Assembly: GCA_011046135.1 (NCBI GenBank)
Contig: DSBG01000027.1
Span: forward strand, 1-34,401
From: Deltaproteobacteria bacterium
Lineage (GTDB): Bacteria; Desulfobacterota; Desulfomonilia; UBA1062
DNA length: 34,401 bases
Direction of reading: 5' to 3'
Below are positions 23,337 through 32,245 of the stretch, in pieces (positions within the stretch are counted from its first letter, which is position 1; each line of letters begins with the position of its first letter). The notes below the pieces were generated by a model, which was not told where the DNA came from, searched no databases, and worked only from the letters and a program-made list of their open reading frames with translations. The position numbers and the translations under genes are program-made.

Positions 23337-23936
23337 GTGCAGATAGCATCGGATGATGTGAGAAGGCTCAGAGAGAAGACTGGGGTAGGAATCATGGACT
23401 GCAAGAAAGCGCTTGCAGAGACGAACAATGACTTCAATAAAGCGGTAGAATATCTCAGGAAGAAAGGTATTGAGGTCGCAACCAAGAGATCAGGGAGACA
23501 TGCATCGCAGGGAATGGTCGGGTCGTACATCCACCTGGGGGGAAAAATCGGAGTCCTTGTCGAGGTCAACTGTGAAAGTGATTTTGTGGCGAAATCCGAT
23601 CAGTTCCTCGCCTTTGTGAAGGATCTTTCCATGCATATCGCGGCCGCGAATCCCTCCTGGGTTGTGCCGGAAGAAGTTCCAGCGGAAATCCTGGCCCGAG
23701 AGAAGGAAATTCTGGGCGAACAGGCCCTGAAATCAGGGAAGCCGGAAAAGATCGTGGAAAAAATCGTCGAGGGGAAACTCAAGAAGTTCTACTCGGAACA
23801 GTGTCTCATGGAGCAGGCCTATGTCAAGGATCCAGACAAGACTATTCGTCAGCTCCTGGATGAACTCATGGCAAAGACGGGAGAAAAGTGTGTTATCAGG
23901 CGTTTCGTCCGGTATCAGGTGGGTGAAGAGCAGTAG
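23337..23936 (+). CDS. tsf: Elongation factor Ts, short form
   Basis: EF-Ts exchanges GDP for GTP on EF-Tu. This 199-residue copy has the N-terminal UBA-like module (DVRRLREKTGVGIMDCKKAL) and the core signature (VLVEVNCESDFVAKSDQF), but it is short compared with the E. coli protein (about 280), as in Thermus and many deltaproteobacteria. It starts at GTG 23337, with GGAGG six bases upstream, 20 bases after rpsB. It overlaps no other gene. Confidence 0.96.
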   Translation: MQIASDDVRRLREKTGVGIMDCKKALAETNNDFNKAVEYLRKKGIEVATKRSGRHASQGMVGSYIHLGGKIGVLVEVNCESDFVAKSDQFLAFVKDLSMHIAAANPSWVVPEEVPAEILAREKEILGEQALKSGKPEKIVEKIVEGKLKKFYSEQCLMEQAYVKDPDKTIRQLLDELMAKTGEKCVIRRFVRYQVGEEQ

Positions 23937-23939
23937 ACA

Positions 23940-24665
23940 GTGTCTCTGAGATACAGGCGCATACTCCTCAAGCTGAGTGGAGAGGTTCTCGGTGGAAAAG
24001 CGGGATTCGGCATTGATCCCGAGGGACTGAAGATCGTAGCTGCACCGGTACGGGTAGCCGTGGAACTCGGTGCCCAGGTAGGCCTTGTCGTCGGAGGAGG
24101 AAATATATTCCGGGGCAGTGATCCGAACATAGTTTCTGACAGGGTGCCTGCCGACTACATGGGTATGCTGGCAACCATCATCAATGCCCTCGCAGTTCAG
24201 GGCGAGCTCTTGCGTCAAAGGCTGTCATGTATTGTCATGAGTTCTATCGTGATACCGCAGGTGACGCTCCCCTTCGGAGCAAGAATGGCCCGGGATTATC
24301 TTGAAGAGGGATACGTGGTCGTATTTGCAGGCGGAACCGGAAATCCCTACTTTACCACGGATACGGCTGCAGCGCTCCGTGCGCTGGAAATCGAAGCAGA
24401 CATCCTGATCAAGGCAACGAAGGTCGGTGGCATTTATGACAAGGACCCCGTGCTGTTCGATGATGCCGAATTCTTTGCCGAGCTTGACTATGATATGGTT
24501 CTTGAGCGAAACCTGAAGGTTATGGATTCAACAGCAGTGAGCTTGTGCAGAGACAGCAATCTGGAGATGAGTGTTCTCGATATACATGATGAGAACAATA
24601 TAAGACTCCTGCTTACGGGAAGCCCTGTTGGTTCTATCGTTGCGGCCAGGAGGAGGGTGGTATGA
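23940..24665 (+). CDS. pyrH: Uridylate kinase
   Basis: PyrH phosphorylates UMP to UDP for pyrimidine nucleotides. It has 241 residues, the standard length. The motifs RILLKLSGEVLGG, GGGNIFRG (phosphate-binding), FAGGTGNPYFTTDTAAALRA and KATKVGGIYDKDP are all conserved. The start is GTG 23940, three bases after the tsf stop. The frr start overlaps its stop by four bases (ATGA), so the two are translationally coupled. Confidence 0.97.
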   Translation: MSLRYRRILLKLSGEVLGGKAGFGIDPEGLKIVAAPVRVAVELGAQVGLVVGGGNIFRGSDPNIVSDRVPADYMGMLATIINALAVQGELLRQRLSCIVMSSIVIPQVTLPFGARMARDYLEEGYVVVFAGGTGNPYFTTDTAAALRALEIEADILIKATKVGGIYDKDPVLFDDAEFFAELDYDMVLERNLKVMDSTAVSLCRDSNLEMSVLDIHDENNIRLLLTGSPVGSIVAARRRVV

Positions 24666-25219
24666 TTGATGAAATCATCAATGACACGAAGAATGATATG
24701 GAAAAGACCGTGGATGCAATGAAGCACTCCATCATGAAGCTGAGAACGGGAAGAGCGTCCATCGGGATTATGGATGGGATCATGGTTGATTACTACGGAA
24801 CCCAGACACCGCTGAACCAGCTTGCAACCCTGGCTGTACCCGAGCCGCGGCTTATCACCATTCAACCCTGGGACAAGGGCGCGGTTACACCCATCGAGAA
24901 AGCCCTCCTGAAGTCGGAACTCGGGCTGACCCCAAACAATGACGGAAAGATCATTCGCGTACCCATACCGCCTCTGAATGAAGAACGACGAAAGGATCTC
25001 GTGAAACTGGTGAAGAAGATGGCCGAAGACTTCAGGGTCGAGATCCGGAATCATCGTAGGGATGCGAACACCCTGCTCAAAGAGCTTGAAAAAGACAAAG
25101 AAATCAACAAAGATGAATTGAAAAATTCTCAGGACAAGGTGCAGGAGAACACGGGCCTATACATAAAAAAGATCGATGATCTGCTCTCTGCCAAGGAAAA
25201 GGAAATCATGGAGATTTGA
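24662..25219 (+). CDS. frr: Ribosome recycling factor
   Basis: Frr splits post-termination ribosomes together with EF-G. Its 185 residues are standard length: the three-helix domain with LRTGRAS, the hinge and domain II GTQTPLNQLATLAVPEPRLITIQPWDKG, then RKDLVKLVKKMAEDFRVEIRNHRRDANTLL. It ends the rpsB-tsf-pyrH-frr cluster. It overlaps pyrH by four bases. The EF-G paralogue at 6780 is a possible partner in recycling. Confidence 0.97.
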   Translation: MIDEIINDTKNDMEKTVDAMKHSIMKLRTGRASIGIMDGIMVDYYGTQTPLNQLATLAVPEPRLITIQPWDKGAVTPIEKALLKSELGLTPNNDGKIIRVPIPPLNEERRKDLVKLVKKMAEDFRVEIRNHRRDANTLLKELEKDKEINKDELKNSQDKVQENTGLYIKKIDDLLSAKEKEIMEI

Positions 25220-25340
25220 GAGATCATCCACGTGGGGCGTTCCCAGCACTCTCTCATGGAATCCCGGGCAGGTTTTCTCATATAACAGCCAGAATACACG
25301 AACCAGTCCAGAGTATGGAGGATGCCAAGGAGGAGCATCA

Positions 25341-25826
25341 ATGAATCCAAAGAAAGAGGACACGATGACTTCCCGGTTTATGATGTACTTTAAACCTCAG
25401 AATCTCTCTGAACTGAGAGTGATTTCCCGCATGCTCAATATTGCAATGGTGGATTTTGTAGGAGCTGCCCTCGAAGCCTATGTTTTTAAGAGAGAGAGCC
25501 AGATCGGTGGCACAGTTCCCGCCAGGGGACAGAAGCGGTATGTCGGTCCGCGCAATGACACTTCTGACAAGCGAACCCGGTATGTCATGCGTCTTGACAA
25601 GGAAATCGTCGAGAAGGTGAGGGATATCGCGTTCATGGATAACAGAAGGTTCACTCATGTGTGTGATGATGCCGTGGCGAATTTCATCAGGTTCACCAAA
25701 GAAAGAAAGAACTACAAGAATGTATGGACCTCCCGTTCAGATGTAGAGGCTGTACGTGGAAGAAAGAGTGTTCGCTCCAGCAGGGAGATTGCGTCGCTCC
25801 TGGAAGAATACAAGAAACTGGGATGA
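25341..25826 (+). CDS. Hypothetical protein with two ribbon-helix-helix-like units
   Basis: I do not recognise the family. From ATG 25341, which has AAGGAGG seven bases upstream, the protein has 161 residues; ATG 25365 is an alternative. Residues 12-50 and 80-118 align without gaps (7 identities of 39 and many conservative matches), each with a short strand (RFMMYF / RYVMRL), a helix (LSELRVISRMLNI / VEKVRDIAFMDNR), a turn and a second helix (DFVGAALEAYVF / HVCDDAVANFIR). That is the ribbon-helix-helix pattern of Arc/MetJ-type DNA-binding dimers, here doubled in one chain. A basic linker joins them, and a basic, Ser/Arg-rich tail ends in SREIASLLEEYKKLG. Sequence-specific DNA binding is inferred. 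It is close to the frr cluster but has its own start. Confidence 0.68.
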   Translation: MNPKKEDTMTSRFMMYFKPQNLSELRVISRMLNIAMVDFVGAALEAYVFKRESQIGGTVPARGQKRYVGPRNDTSDKRTRYVMRLDKEIVEKVRDIAFMDNRRFTHVCDDAVANFIRFTKERKNYKNVWTSRSDVEAVRGRKSVRSSREIASLLEEYKKLG

Positions 25827-25924
25827 GTGCACAGACAGTGTAAGCCCTGCACTCACCAACCAGGCATGCACTCACCCTGAGCGGGGCACGCCGTTCGCCG
25901 TGCTCTTCGTGGTGTAAAGCCGAC

Positions 25925-27412
25925 ATGCTGATTATCCATGACCGGGGAGTAAATGATGTGGCCCGGTGGTTCAGGGCCTCCTTTGGGGGAACGCTCTGGT
26001 GCATCGCCCTCTATACCCTCTATGGATATTTCCTCGTACGCCATCACGCAGGCCTCATTTCCTCCGGGATGGAGCTTCTCATCTCCTTCGGGATGACCCC
26101 CCTCATAACCCCCGGTGATGACGATCTCACGTCAATGACCCACCTGCTGGGAAGCGCTCTGTTTTTCGGCTGCACCCTCGGAGTTCTCAACGCACTCGTG
26201 AATATGGCTGCATCCGTACGTGTCTTCACTATTGGAATGCTCGGGAAGAGAGACGCGATTCTCTACCTCGTTCTGGGTGGAGTCTGTTCCTATTTTTCAT
26301 ACAGCAGGGAATTCCCCGTTCTCTCCCTGATATTCGGATTTTTCTGCCCCCTTGCATTTTTTCTCCCCTGGATAGCAATCATGAGAAAGGCACGTCAGAG
26401 GAAGCGCTCCCACATGAGGTGGCTTGTGTTTCTGGGCATCATGTGCTCACCCTTCCTCTTCCTGGCCGCGGCAGGATCGTCCTCGTATGAAACCATACGG
26501 GATTCCCTGCTGTTGACGCGCGCTGGGCAGAGCCTTTCTGCTTTTTACTATACCCATACCCCCCTTGCCGCACATGTCATTGCACCTGTTGCCTCTCGGG
26601 ACCAGAAGGTGATTGCAGTGAGCTCATCAATCGGCAAGATAGGACCTCTTCCTCATGGCACGCTGTGGATTCGAGCCAAAGACCCCTGCAGTGTTTCAGG
26701 CAGCTCCCTCGTCCTGAGCCGGGAACCCCTTGCATGTCAATCCATAGTGATCGAGGATTCGCACGCAGCAAACCAGAACAACCGCATCTTCAGGGAGTAC
26801 GGCACGGCCTTCGATCACAACAGAACCATACGATCAGCTATCGGCCTCTTTCTGTTCAAGGGGCCTGTTTTTCTGATACCCCTCCTTTTTCTTGCATGGC
26901 TCTCCCTGTGGATCGCAGACGTTTTTGAGCGGTCCAGGGTGCTCTCTTTTCTCATGATCACCGTGTATATCCTCGCCTTTCTTCCCGCAGCCCACACCCA
27001 GGTGCTCAGAGGCCGTCTTGTGCTGGACCCTGAGAGGATCCACGAGTACATCCTCTCAGAACATGAAACGAAGCGCTACCTCGCCATCACCACGTACCCG
27101 GAGAGCTTTTCCGTTCAAGAAATCTCACGGTACGCCCAGGACAGCAGTGCGAGAATCCGCATCAATGCCCTGCTCGCAGCGGCCCAGCACAAGAATCAGG
27201 GTTACTTCGCTCTGTTTACCCGGGCACTGAAAGATCCCCAGCTGAATGTCAGGACAAAGGCCTGCTGGGGCCTGGGTTTGATGGGTACACAGCAGGCGCT
27301 CTCCGTTCTCGAGGACGTCCTCGTGCATGATTCATCCTGGTATGTGCGCGGATATGCACATGGTGCCATTGGCCGCATCCGTCCTGTTTCCCGTGTCGTG
27401 GAAATGCCCTGA
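25925..27412 (+). CDS. Multi-pass membrane protein with C-terminal HEAT-like repeats
   Basis: I do not recognise the family. The 495 residues carry about six hydrophobic segments: roughly 20-38, 75-98, 112-151 (probably two), 165-183, 311-333 and 338-355. Between about 184 and 310 is an extracytoplasmic-looking or soluble loop. From about 395 to 487 there are HEAT/PBS-lyase-like helical repeats (SARIRINALLAAAQ, NVRTKACWGLGLMGT, SWYVRGYAHGAIGRI), often protein-protein contact surfaces. ATG 25925 has no clear ribosome binding site; GTG 25958, with GGGGAG eight bases upstream, is a plausible alternative start that would lose 11 residues. The neighbouring RHH gene is on the same strand, about 100 bases before. 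Confidence 0.65.
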   Translation: MLIIHDRGVNDVARWFRASFGGTLWCIALYTLYGYFLVRHHAGLISSGMELLISFGMTPLITPGDDDLTSMTHLLGSALFFGCTLGVLNALVNMAASVRVFTIGMLGKRDAILYLVLGGVCSYFSYSREFPVLSLIFGFFCPLAFFLPWIAIMRKARQRKRSHMRWLVFLGIMCSPFLFLAAAGSSSYETIRDSLLLTRAGQSLSAFYYTHTPLAAHVIAPVASRDQKVIAVSSSIGKIGPLPHGTLWIRAKDPCSVSGSSLVLSREPLACQSIVIEDSHAANQNNRIFREYGTAFDHNRTIRSAIGLFLFKGPVFLIPLLFLAWLSLWIADVFERSRVLSFLMITVYILAFLPAAHTQVLRGRLVLDPERIHEYILSEHETKRYLAITTYPESFSVQEISRYAQDSSARIRINALLAAAQHKNQGYFALFTRALKDPQLNVRTKACWGLGLMGTQQALSVLEDVLVHDSSWYVRGYAHGAIGRIRPVSRVVEMP

Positions 27413-27509
27413 GACATACTGTAGGCGAGTAGTATTCGAGCACGGTCTCACCGGGTGTCTTCCCTGTGGCTCAGTTGTTATTTCATGAGTTGTGTGCTAG
27501 GCATCACCC

Positions 27510-28379
27510 ATGCGTACCTATCCCGAGTGTGTGGCCTGTCTGGTGAGGCAGGCTGTTGACCTCACCTTGAACAATGTCCCTGAACATGAGCAGCACGCTG
27601 TTTTGAAGGTGCTCGTAACAGGTATCGCCAACGCTGATTTCTCGTTGCCACCACCCATGGTTGCCATGGAGATGTATGAACTGCTCAGGACCTGTACCGG
27701 AATCGAGGACCCCTACGCTGCCGCAAAGAATGCCTCCACGCACAAGGCCCTGGGATATGCGTCAGAACTATCGGAACTCATTGCTCGCAGTGCAGATCCC
27801 CTCGACACGGCCATGCGCATTGCCGTTGCCGGCAACATCATAGATTTTGGGATCAACTCGCCTGATCCCGGGCGCATCCATGAAACCGTATCCAAAGCCC
27901 TGCACGCGTCCTTTGCCATTGACTACAGCCCGGAACTCAAGGAGAGGCTCGCGCTGGGGGGCAACGTTCTCTATCTTGCAGACAACGCAGGCGAGATTGT
28001 TTTTGATCGTCTGTTGATTCAACAGATCGGGCCGGAGAGGGTAACCTGTGCCGTGCGTGATATGCCCGTGATCAACGACGCAACGCTCTCTGATGCGACA
28101 CGATCAGGACTGAGCCAGATCTGCAGGGTGATTACAAGCGGTTCCCGTGCACCGGGAACTCCTCGCCAGATGTGGACAGACGAATTCAGGCAGCATTTTC
28201 AGGAGGCAGATGTCGTGATCTCCAAGGGGCAGGGGAACTTCGAGACCCTTTCGCACATAGACCGGGATGTCTTTTTTCTCTTCATGGTGAAGTGCGGGGT
28301 CATCTCCCGGGAAGTCGGTGCTCCCCTGCACAGCTTCATTGCCTTGAAACAGCCGGAAAAGCAGGATGGAGCTCCCTGA
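27510..28379 (+). CDS. DUF89 metal-dependent phosphatase
   Basis: A 289-residue DUF89-family protein. The family is a metal-dependent (Co2+, Ni2+ or Mn2+) phosphatase group proposed to repair or dispose of damaged phosphometabolites. The metal/phosphate motifs are present: N109 and D112 (AVAGNIIDFG), D158 and N159 (LADNAGE), RDMPVINDAT (N189, D190), and SKGQGNFE near K239. Two N-terminal cysteines C7 and C10 (CVAC) may bind metal. The N-terminal MRTYPECVACL resembles the archaeal-type subgroup. It is followed at 240 bases by the GH13-like gene, consistent with a phosphosugar neighbourhood. Confidence 0.86.
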   Translation: MRTYPECVACLVRQAVDLTLNNVPEHEQHAVLKVLVTGIANADFSLPPPMVAMEMYELLRTCTGIEDPYAAAKNASTHKALGYASELSELIARSADPLDTAMRIAVAGNIIDFGINSPDPGRIHETVSKALHASFAIDYSPELKERLALGGNVLYLADNAGEIVFDRLLIQQIGPERVTCAVRDMPVINDATLSDATRSGLSQICRVITSGSRAPGTPRQMWTDEFRQHFQEADVVISKGQGNFETLSHIDRDVFFLFMVKCGVISREVGAPLHSFIALKQPEKQDGAP

Positions 28380-28382
28380 CTG

Positions 28383-28498
28383 GAGAACGTTCTCCTCAAG
28401 AGAACCTCCCGTGACTGTCTCACACAGTTCTCTGCATCCCATACTCCTGGGCACGGGAACACGAAGCTCCCATGCCTGTTTGACCCAATCATGAGAAC
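28383..28498. promoter_or_regulatory. Cluster of five GAGAAC/GTTCTC half-sites
   Basis: The sequence GGAGAACGTTCTCC at 28382-28395 is a perfect palindrome just after the DUF89 stop codon, giving GAGAAC (28383-28388) and GTTCTC (28389-28394). More half-sites occur at 28400-28405 (GAGAAC), 28427-28432 (GTTCTC) and 28493-28498 (GAGAAC). Five copies in 116 bases is far above the chance rate of about 0.06. It lies between the DUF89 gene and the GH13-like gene, so it may be an operator cluster for the latter; a possible terminator role for the first palindrome is an alternative. The rest of 28380-28617 has TTGACT boxes but no well-placed -10. Confidence 0.55.
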
Positions 28499-28617
28499 AC
28501 CGTTGTGCCCAATTCACGCTTGACTTTCTTCCTTGACTCCCTAGTGTATCTAAAAGAAAGCATGCGAAGGGTTGCAACGACGAGAAATCGGAGAGCATAA
28601 AGTCAGGGCAGGGGGTT

Positions 28618-31600
28618 ATGTTCGAGTTCCACATCTCAAGACAGTCACGGAACAGATATGAGTTCGACGATACGCTCTTCTCGGTGAGGGGAACCGTTGT
28701 CTTCGCGGAGTACGCTGTTGCTGCGCGGTTTGCAGAAAAGATGAACCAGATGAGAAATGCGTCTCAGCACCCTGATCTCTCGGTGTCTGCAGGAGATGTC
28801 TATGCCATGGGCCTCATCGACGAGATCCTCCACCTCATGGTTCAGATCTACCGTGAGAACGTACGGCCCACCATTCTCGCCGATGCCTACTCCTGGGCGC
28901 AGACACAGGTCGGTGATGTAGAGTCCACCCTGGCGCTCTTTGCCGATCTCTTTCCGAGTACTAAGGTGTACCGAGGTGAGGTGTCTCCTCCGGCCTCCAT
29001 CAGGGGAGAAACCGGAGGAATTCCCAATACCGAGATCAGCCTGGAAGAGATGCTCATGCTCTTCCTGGCAAACGAGAATCCGGCGTTTTACCGGTACCGG
29101 GAACTCTTTGATGACGCTCCTCTGGTGAAACAGAGCAGGTACCCGGAGATCCTCAGGAGTCTCGAGGAGTTTTTTTCATCCCAGCCCCCCATGGATCCCT
29201 CCGGGCAGACGCTGCTGGATCTCCTGAGGGCTCCTGCTCGGGCAGCTCCGCATTCGCTCTACGGCCAGCTGGAGTACATCCGCACACACTGGGGTGGTCT
29301 TCTGAAAGACCTGCTCGTGAATATACTCAAGGGCATGGATTTCATTCAGGAGGAGCGAAAGCGGTTTGGTGCAGGGCCTGGTCCTGCACCTGTCCCCTCG
29401 TTCAGCCTCAAGGACCTCGAAGACATTGAACGATTCAGCCTCGATGATGACTGGATGACCAGGCTCGTGCTCATTGCCAAGAGTGTCCACGTGTGGCTGC
29501 ACCAGCTCTCGAAGAAATACGCCAGTGAGATATCGAGGCTCGACCAGATCCCAGACCAGGAGCTCGAACTGCTTTCGCGATGGGGAATTACCGGGTTGTG
29601 GCTCATCGGAATCTGGGAGAGAAGCCCTGCCTCCCGGAGAATAAAACAGCTGACGGGAAACCCCGAGGCACTCCCGTCTGCCTATTCCATCTATGACTAC
29701 ACGATCGCCCATGACCTTGGGGGAGACGAGGCCTTCGACGTTCTCAAGACGAGGGCTCTTCGGTATGGAATCATGATGGCGACGGACATGGTGCCGAACC
29801 ACACCGGGATTTTTTCCCGGTGGGTGATCGAGCATCCCGAGTGGTTCATCCAGCTCAAAGGCAGTCCCTTTCCCTCGTATAGCTTCAGCGGAGAAGATCT
29901 CTCCGGGGACGATCGCTTCGAGATCAAGATCGAAGATGGATACTGGGACCAACGGGATGCGGCCGTTGTGTTCAGGTGGAAGGATCGCCACACCGGCGAG
30001 GAGCGATTCATCTACCACGGCAACGATGGAACCGGTATGCCCTGGAACGATACGGCCCAGCTCGATTTCCTCGAAAAAGAGGTGCGTGATGCCGTGATCA
30101 AAAAGACCATCGAGATCGCCAGGCGGTTTTCCATCATACGGTTCGATGCAGCCATGACCCTGGCAAAAAGGCATTTTCAGCGGCTGTGGTACCCGCTTCC
30201 CGGTTCAGGGGGTGATATCCCCTCGCGTGCCGCCCATTCCGTCTCACCCCAGGAATTTGAGCGTCTCTTCCCTGTCGAATTTTGGCGCGAACTCGTGGAC
30301 CGTGTTGGTGAAGAGGTGCCGAACACCCTCCTCCTGGCAGAGGCATTCTGGCTCATGGAAGGGTATTTTGTCAGGAGCCTGGGCATGCACCGGGTGTACA
30401 ACTCTGCGTTCATGAACATGCTCAGGGAAGAAGAAAACAGCAAGTACCGTGATGTGATGAAGAATGTCCTGCGGTTCAATCCCGAGATTCTCAGAAGGTT
30501 CGTGAACTTCATGAACAACCCGGACGAGGAATCTGCAGCAACCCAGTTCGGAAAGGGAGACAAGTATTTCGGGGTGGCGACGCTCATGGTGACCATGCCG
30601 GGGCTTCCCATGATCGGGCATGGCCAGGTGGAAGGGTTCTCGGAAAAGTACGGCATGGAATATGCTCGTTCCTACTGGGAGGAGGCCCTCGATGAGGAGC
30701 TGCTGAGACGTCACGAGCAGGAAATCTTTCCCCTCCTGAAACTGCGGTCTCTCTTCAGCGGGGTTGCACAGTTTGTCCTCTACGATGTGGTAACGAAAGA
30801 TGGTCACGTCAACGAAGATGTGTTCGCCTATTCCAACAGGGAAGGTTCACAGCGGGTGCTGGTGGTCTACAACAATCGGTACGCACGGGCATCGGGCGTT
30901 ATTCAGCGATCGGTGAGCATGAGCACGCAGTCGCAGGGGAAAAGGCGCATTCTCCAGAAAACCCTTGCCCAGGGTCTTGATCTCAAGGATGAAGAATCCC
31001 TCTTCTACCTCTTCACGGACATGAGAAGCGGTCTCGATCATGTCCGCTCCTCTGCCTCGATGGCGGCAGAGGGCCTCAGTGTTGAGCTCGATGCCTACCA
31101 GACACAGGTGTTCATGAATTTCCGGGAGGCGCGGGACCACGATGGACAGCTTGCCCGTCTCGTCGAAAGGCTGGGTGGCCGTGGCATACCCGACGTTGTG
31201 GAAGCGCTCAGGGAGCTGTCCCTGGAAAAGGTTCTCACTCCTTTCAGAAGGCTCGTCCATCCCGAGGTCTTGAGGGGGGTCGTTGAAGCAAAGGAAGTGG
31301 AAGATGCATTCAGAGACCCCTGTCGGGCCTTTCTCTTAGCTGCAGCAGAGCATGCTTCTTCATCAGAGGATACAGAGAAAATTCTCCGGGAGATGGAAGC
31401 GCTGCTCTCTGCCGTTCTCAGGCTCCAGGAAGGACCCAGCGAACCCGGAGAGAAGAAGCGCCGGAAAGAAGGTTCTTCCCTGATCAGGATTCCCGCGGAG
31501 AGCACCCCGTCCCTCGAAGATGTGAGGATCCTGATGATCTGGGCCCTGGTGAGTAGAATGGGCGTGCTTGTCTCCGAGCGTGAGGTACCTTCTGCCAGCA

Positions 31601-32046
31601 GGGCGCTCATGAACGAGTGGATGCTCACCAGGGTGATTTCCGAAACGCTCGGAACCCTGGGCGCTGATCATGGCCGCGCCTCCCGGGAACTTCTCCTGAT
31701 TCAGATCCTGACCTCTCACCAGGACTGGTACGAGCGTCTGGTACAGGATTCGGTATATGTCTGGGTCAGGGAATTGTTCTCAGACAGCGACGTGAAGGCA
31801 TATCTCGGCATGAACTCCTTTGATGAGCGGTGGTGGTTCAACCAGGAGTCATCAGAAGACCTGCTTGCCTGGCTTTTTACCATCTCCGAAGTTCTCCTGT
31901 CTGCCGGGTTTTCTTCCAGGATCACTGCTCGGCAGAAGGGAAAGAGACTCCGGATTATCAGGAGGCTTTCGGAACTCGCCCGGGAATCGGGATTCGACGT
32001 GCAAGAGTTTCTCCGGGCAGTCGGGCGCTCTTCCGAGGGTACCTGA
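28618..32046 (+). CDS. Large GH13-like (alpha-amylase superfamily) protein
   Basis: The 1142-residue protein has a GH13 catalytic barrel at about residues 318-720, flanked by a long N-terminal region (1-310) and a long helical C-terminal region (about 850-1142) that I do not recognise. Conserved region I is DMVPNHTG (D390, N394, H395), region II is RFDAAMTL (R508, nucleophile D510), region III is LLAEAFW (acid/base E575), and region IV is FMNNPDEES (D636). The usual histidine before the region IV aspartate is P635 here. A motif GHGQVEGFSEKYGMEY follows. Catalysis on alpha-glucans or maltose-type substrates is inferred; it has no signal peptide, so it is probably cytoplasmic. It starts at ATG 28618 with AGGGGG just before. 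DUF89 lies upstream, glmM downstream. Confidence 0.85.
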   Translation: MFEFHISRQSRNRYEFDDTLFSVRGTVVFAEYAVAARFAEKMNQMRNASQHPDLSVSAGDVYAMGLIDEILHLMVQIYRENVRPTILADAYSWAQTQVGDVESTLALFADLFPSTKVYRGEVSPPASIRGETGGIPNTEISLEEMLMLFLANENPAFYRYRELFDDAPLVKQSRYPEILRSLEEFFSSQPPMDPSGQTLLDLLRAPARAAPHSLYGQLEYIRTHWGGLLKDLLVNILKGMDFIQEERKRFGAGPGPAPVPSFSLKDLEDIERFSLDDDWMTRLVLIAKSVHVWLHQLSKKYASEISRLDQIPDQELELLSRWGITGLWLIGIWERSPASRRIKQLTGNPEALPSAYSIYDYTIAHDLGGDEAFDVLKTRALRYGIMMATDMVPNHTGIFSRWVIEHPEWFIQLKGSPFPSYSFSGEDLSGDDRFEIKIEDGYWDQRDAAVVFRWKDRHTGEERFIYHGNDGTGMPWNDTAQLDFLEKEVRDAVIKKTIEIARRFSIIRFDAAMTLAKRHFQRLWYPLPGSGGDIPSRAAHSVSPQEFERLFPVEFWRELVDRVGEEVPNTLLLAEAFWLMEGYFVRSLGMHRVYNSAFMNMLREEENSKYRDVMKNVLRFNPEILRRFVNFMNNPDEESAATQFGKGDKYFGVATLMVTMPGLPMIGHGQVEGFSEKYGMEYARSYWEEALDEELLRRHEQEIFPLLKLRSLFSGVAQFVLYDVVTKDGHVNEDVFAYSNREGSQRVLVVYNNRYARASGVIQRSVSMSTQSQGKRRILQKTLAQGLDLKDEESLFYLFTDMRSGLDHVRSSASMAAEGLSVELDAYQTQVFMNFREARDHDGQLARLVERLGGRGIPDVVEALRELSLEKVLTPFRRLVHPEVLRGVVEAKEVEDAFRDPCRAFLLAAAEHASSSEDTEKILREMEALLSAVLRLQEGPSEPGEKKRRKEGSSLIRIPAESTPSLEDVRILMIWALVSRMGVLVSEREVPSASRALMNEWMLTRVISETLGTLGADHGRASRELLLIQILTSHQDWYERLVQDSVYVWVRELFSDSDVKAYLGMNSFDERWWFNQESSEDLLAWLFTISEVLLSAGFSSRITARQKGKRLRIIRRLSELARESGFDVQEFLRAVGRSSEGT

Positions 32047-32245
32047 ACTCCACCACGGGGGTCAATGAAGGTCTGGCTCTTGTAACGTTTGGTGAGCAGA
32101 GGACGGCCGGGTTTCTGATCCCAATGGATCATGACCGCGGCCTTTTTCTGATACGGCTGCAACGCATGATATTTCCGGTTGTTTTGATGGCAGAAACTGT
32201 GCTACGAAGCCGCCGATAACGAACTGAGACTCAAGGAGGGTGCCT

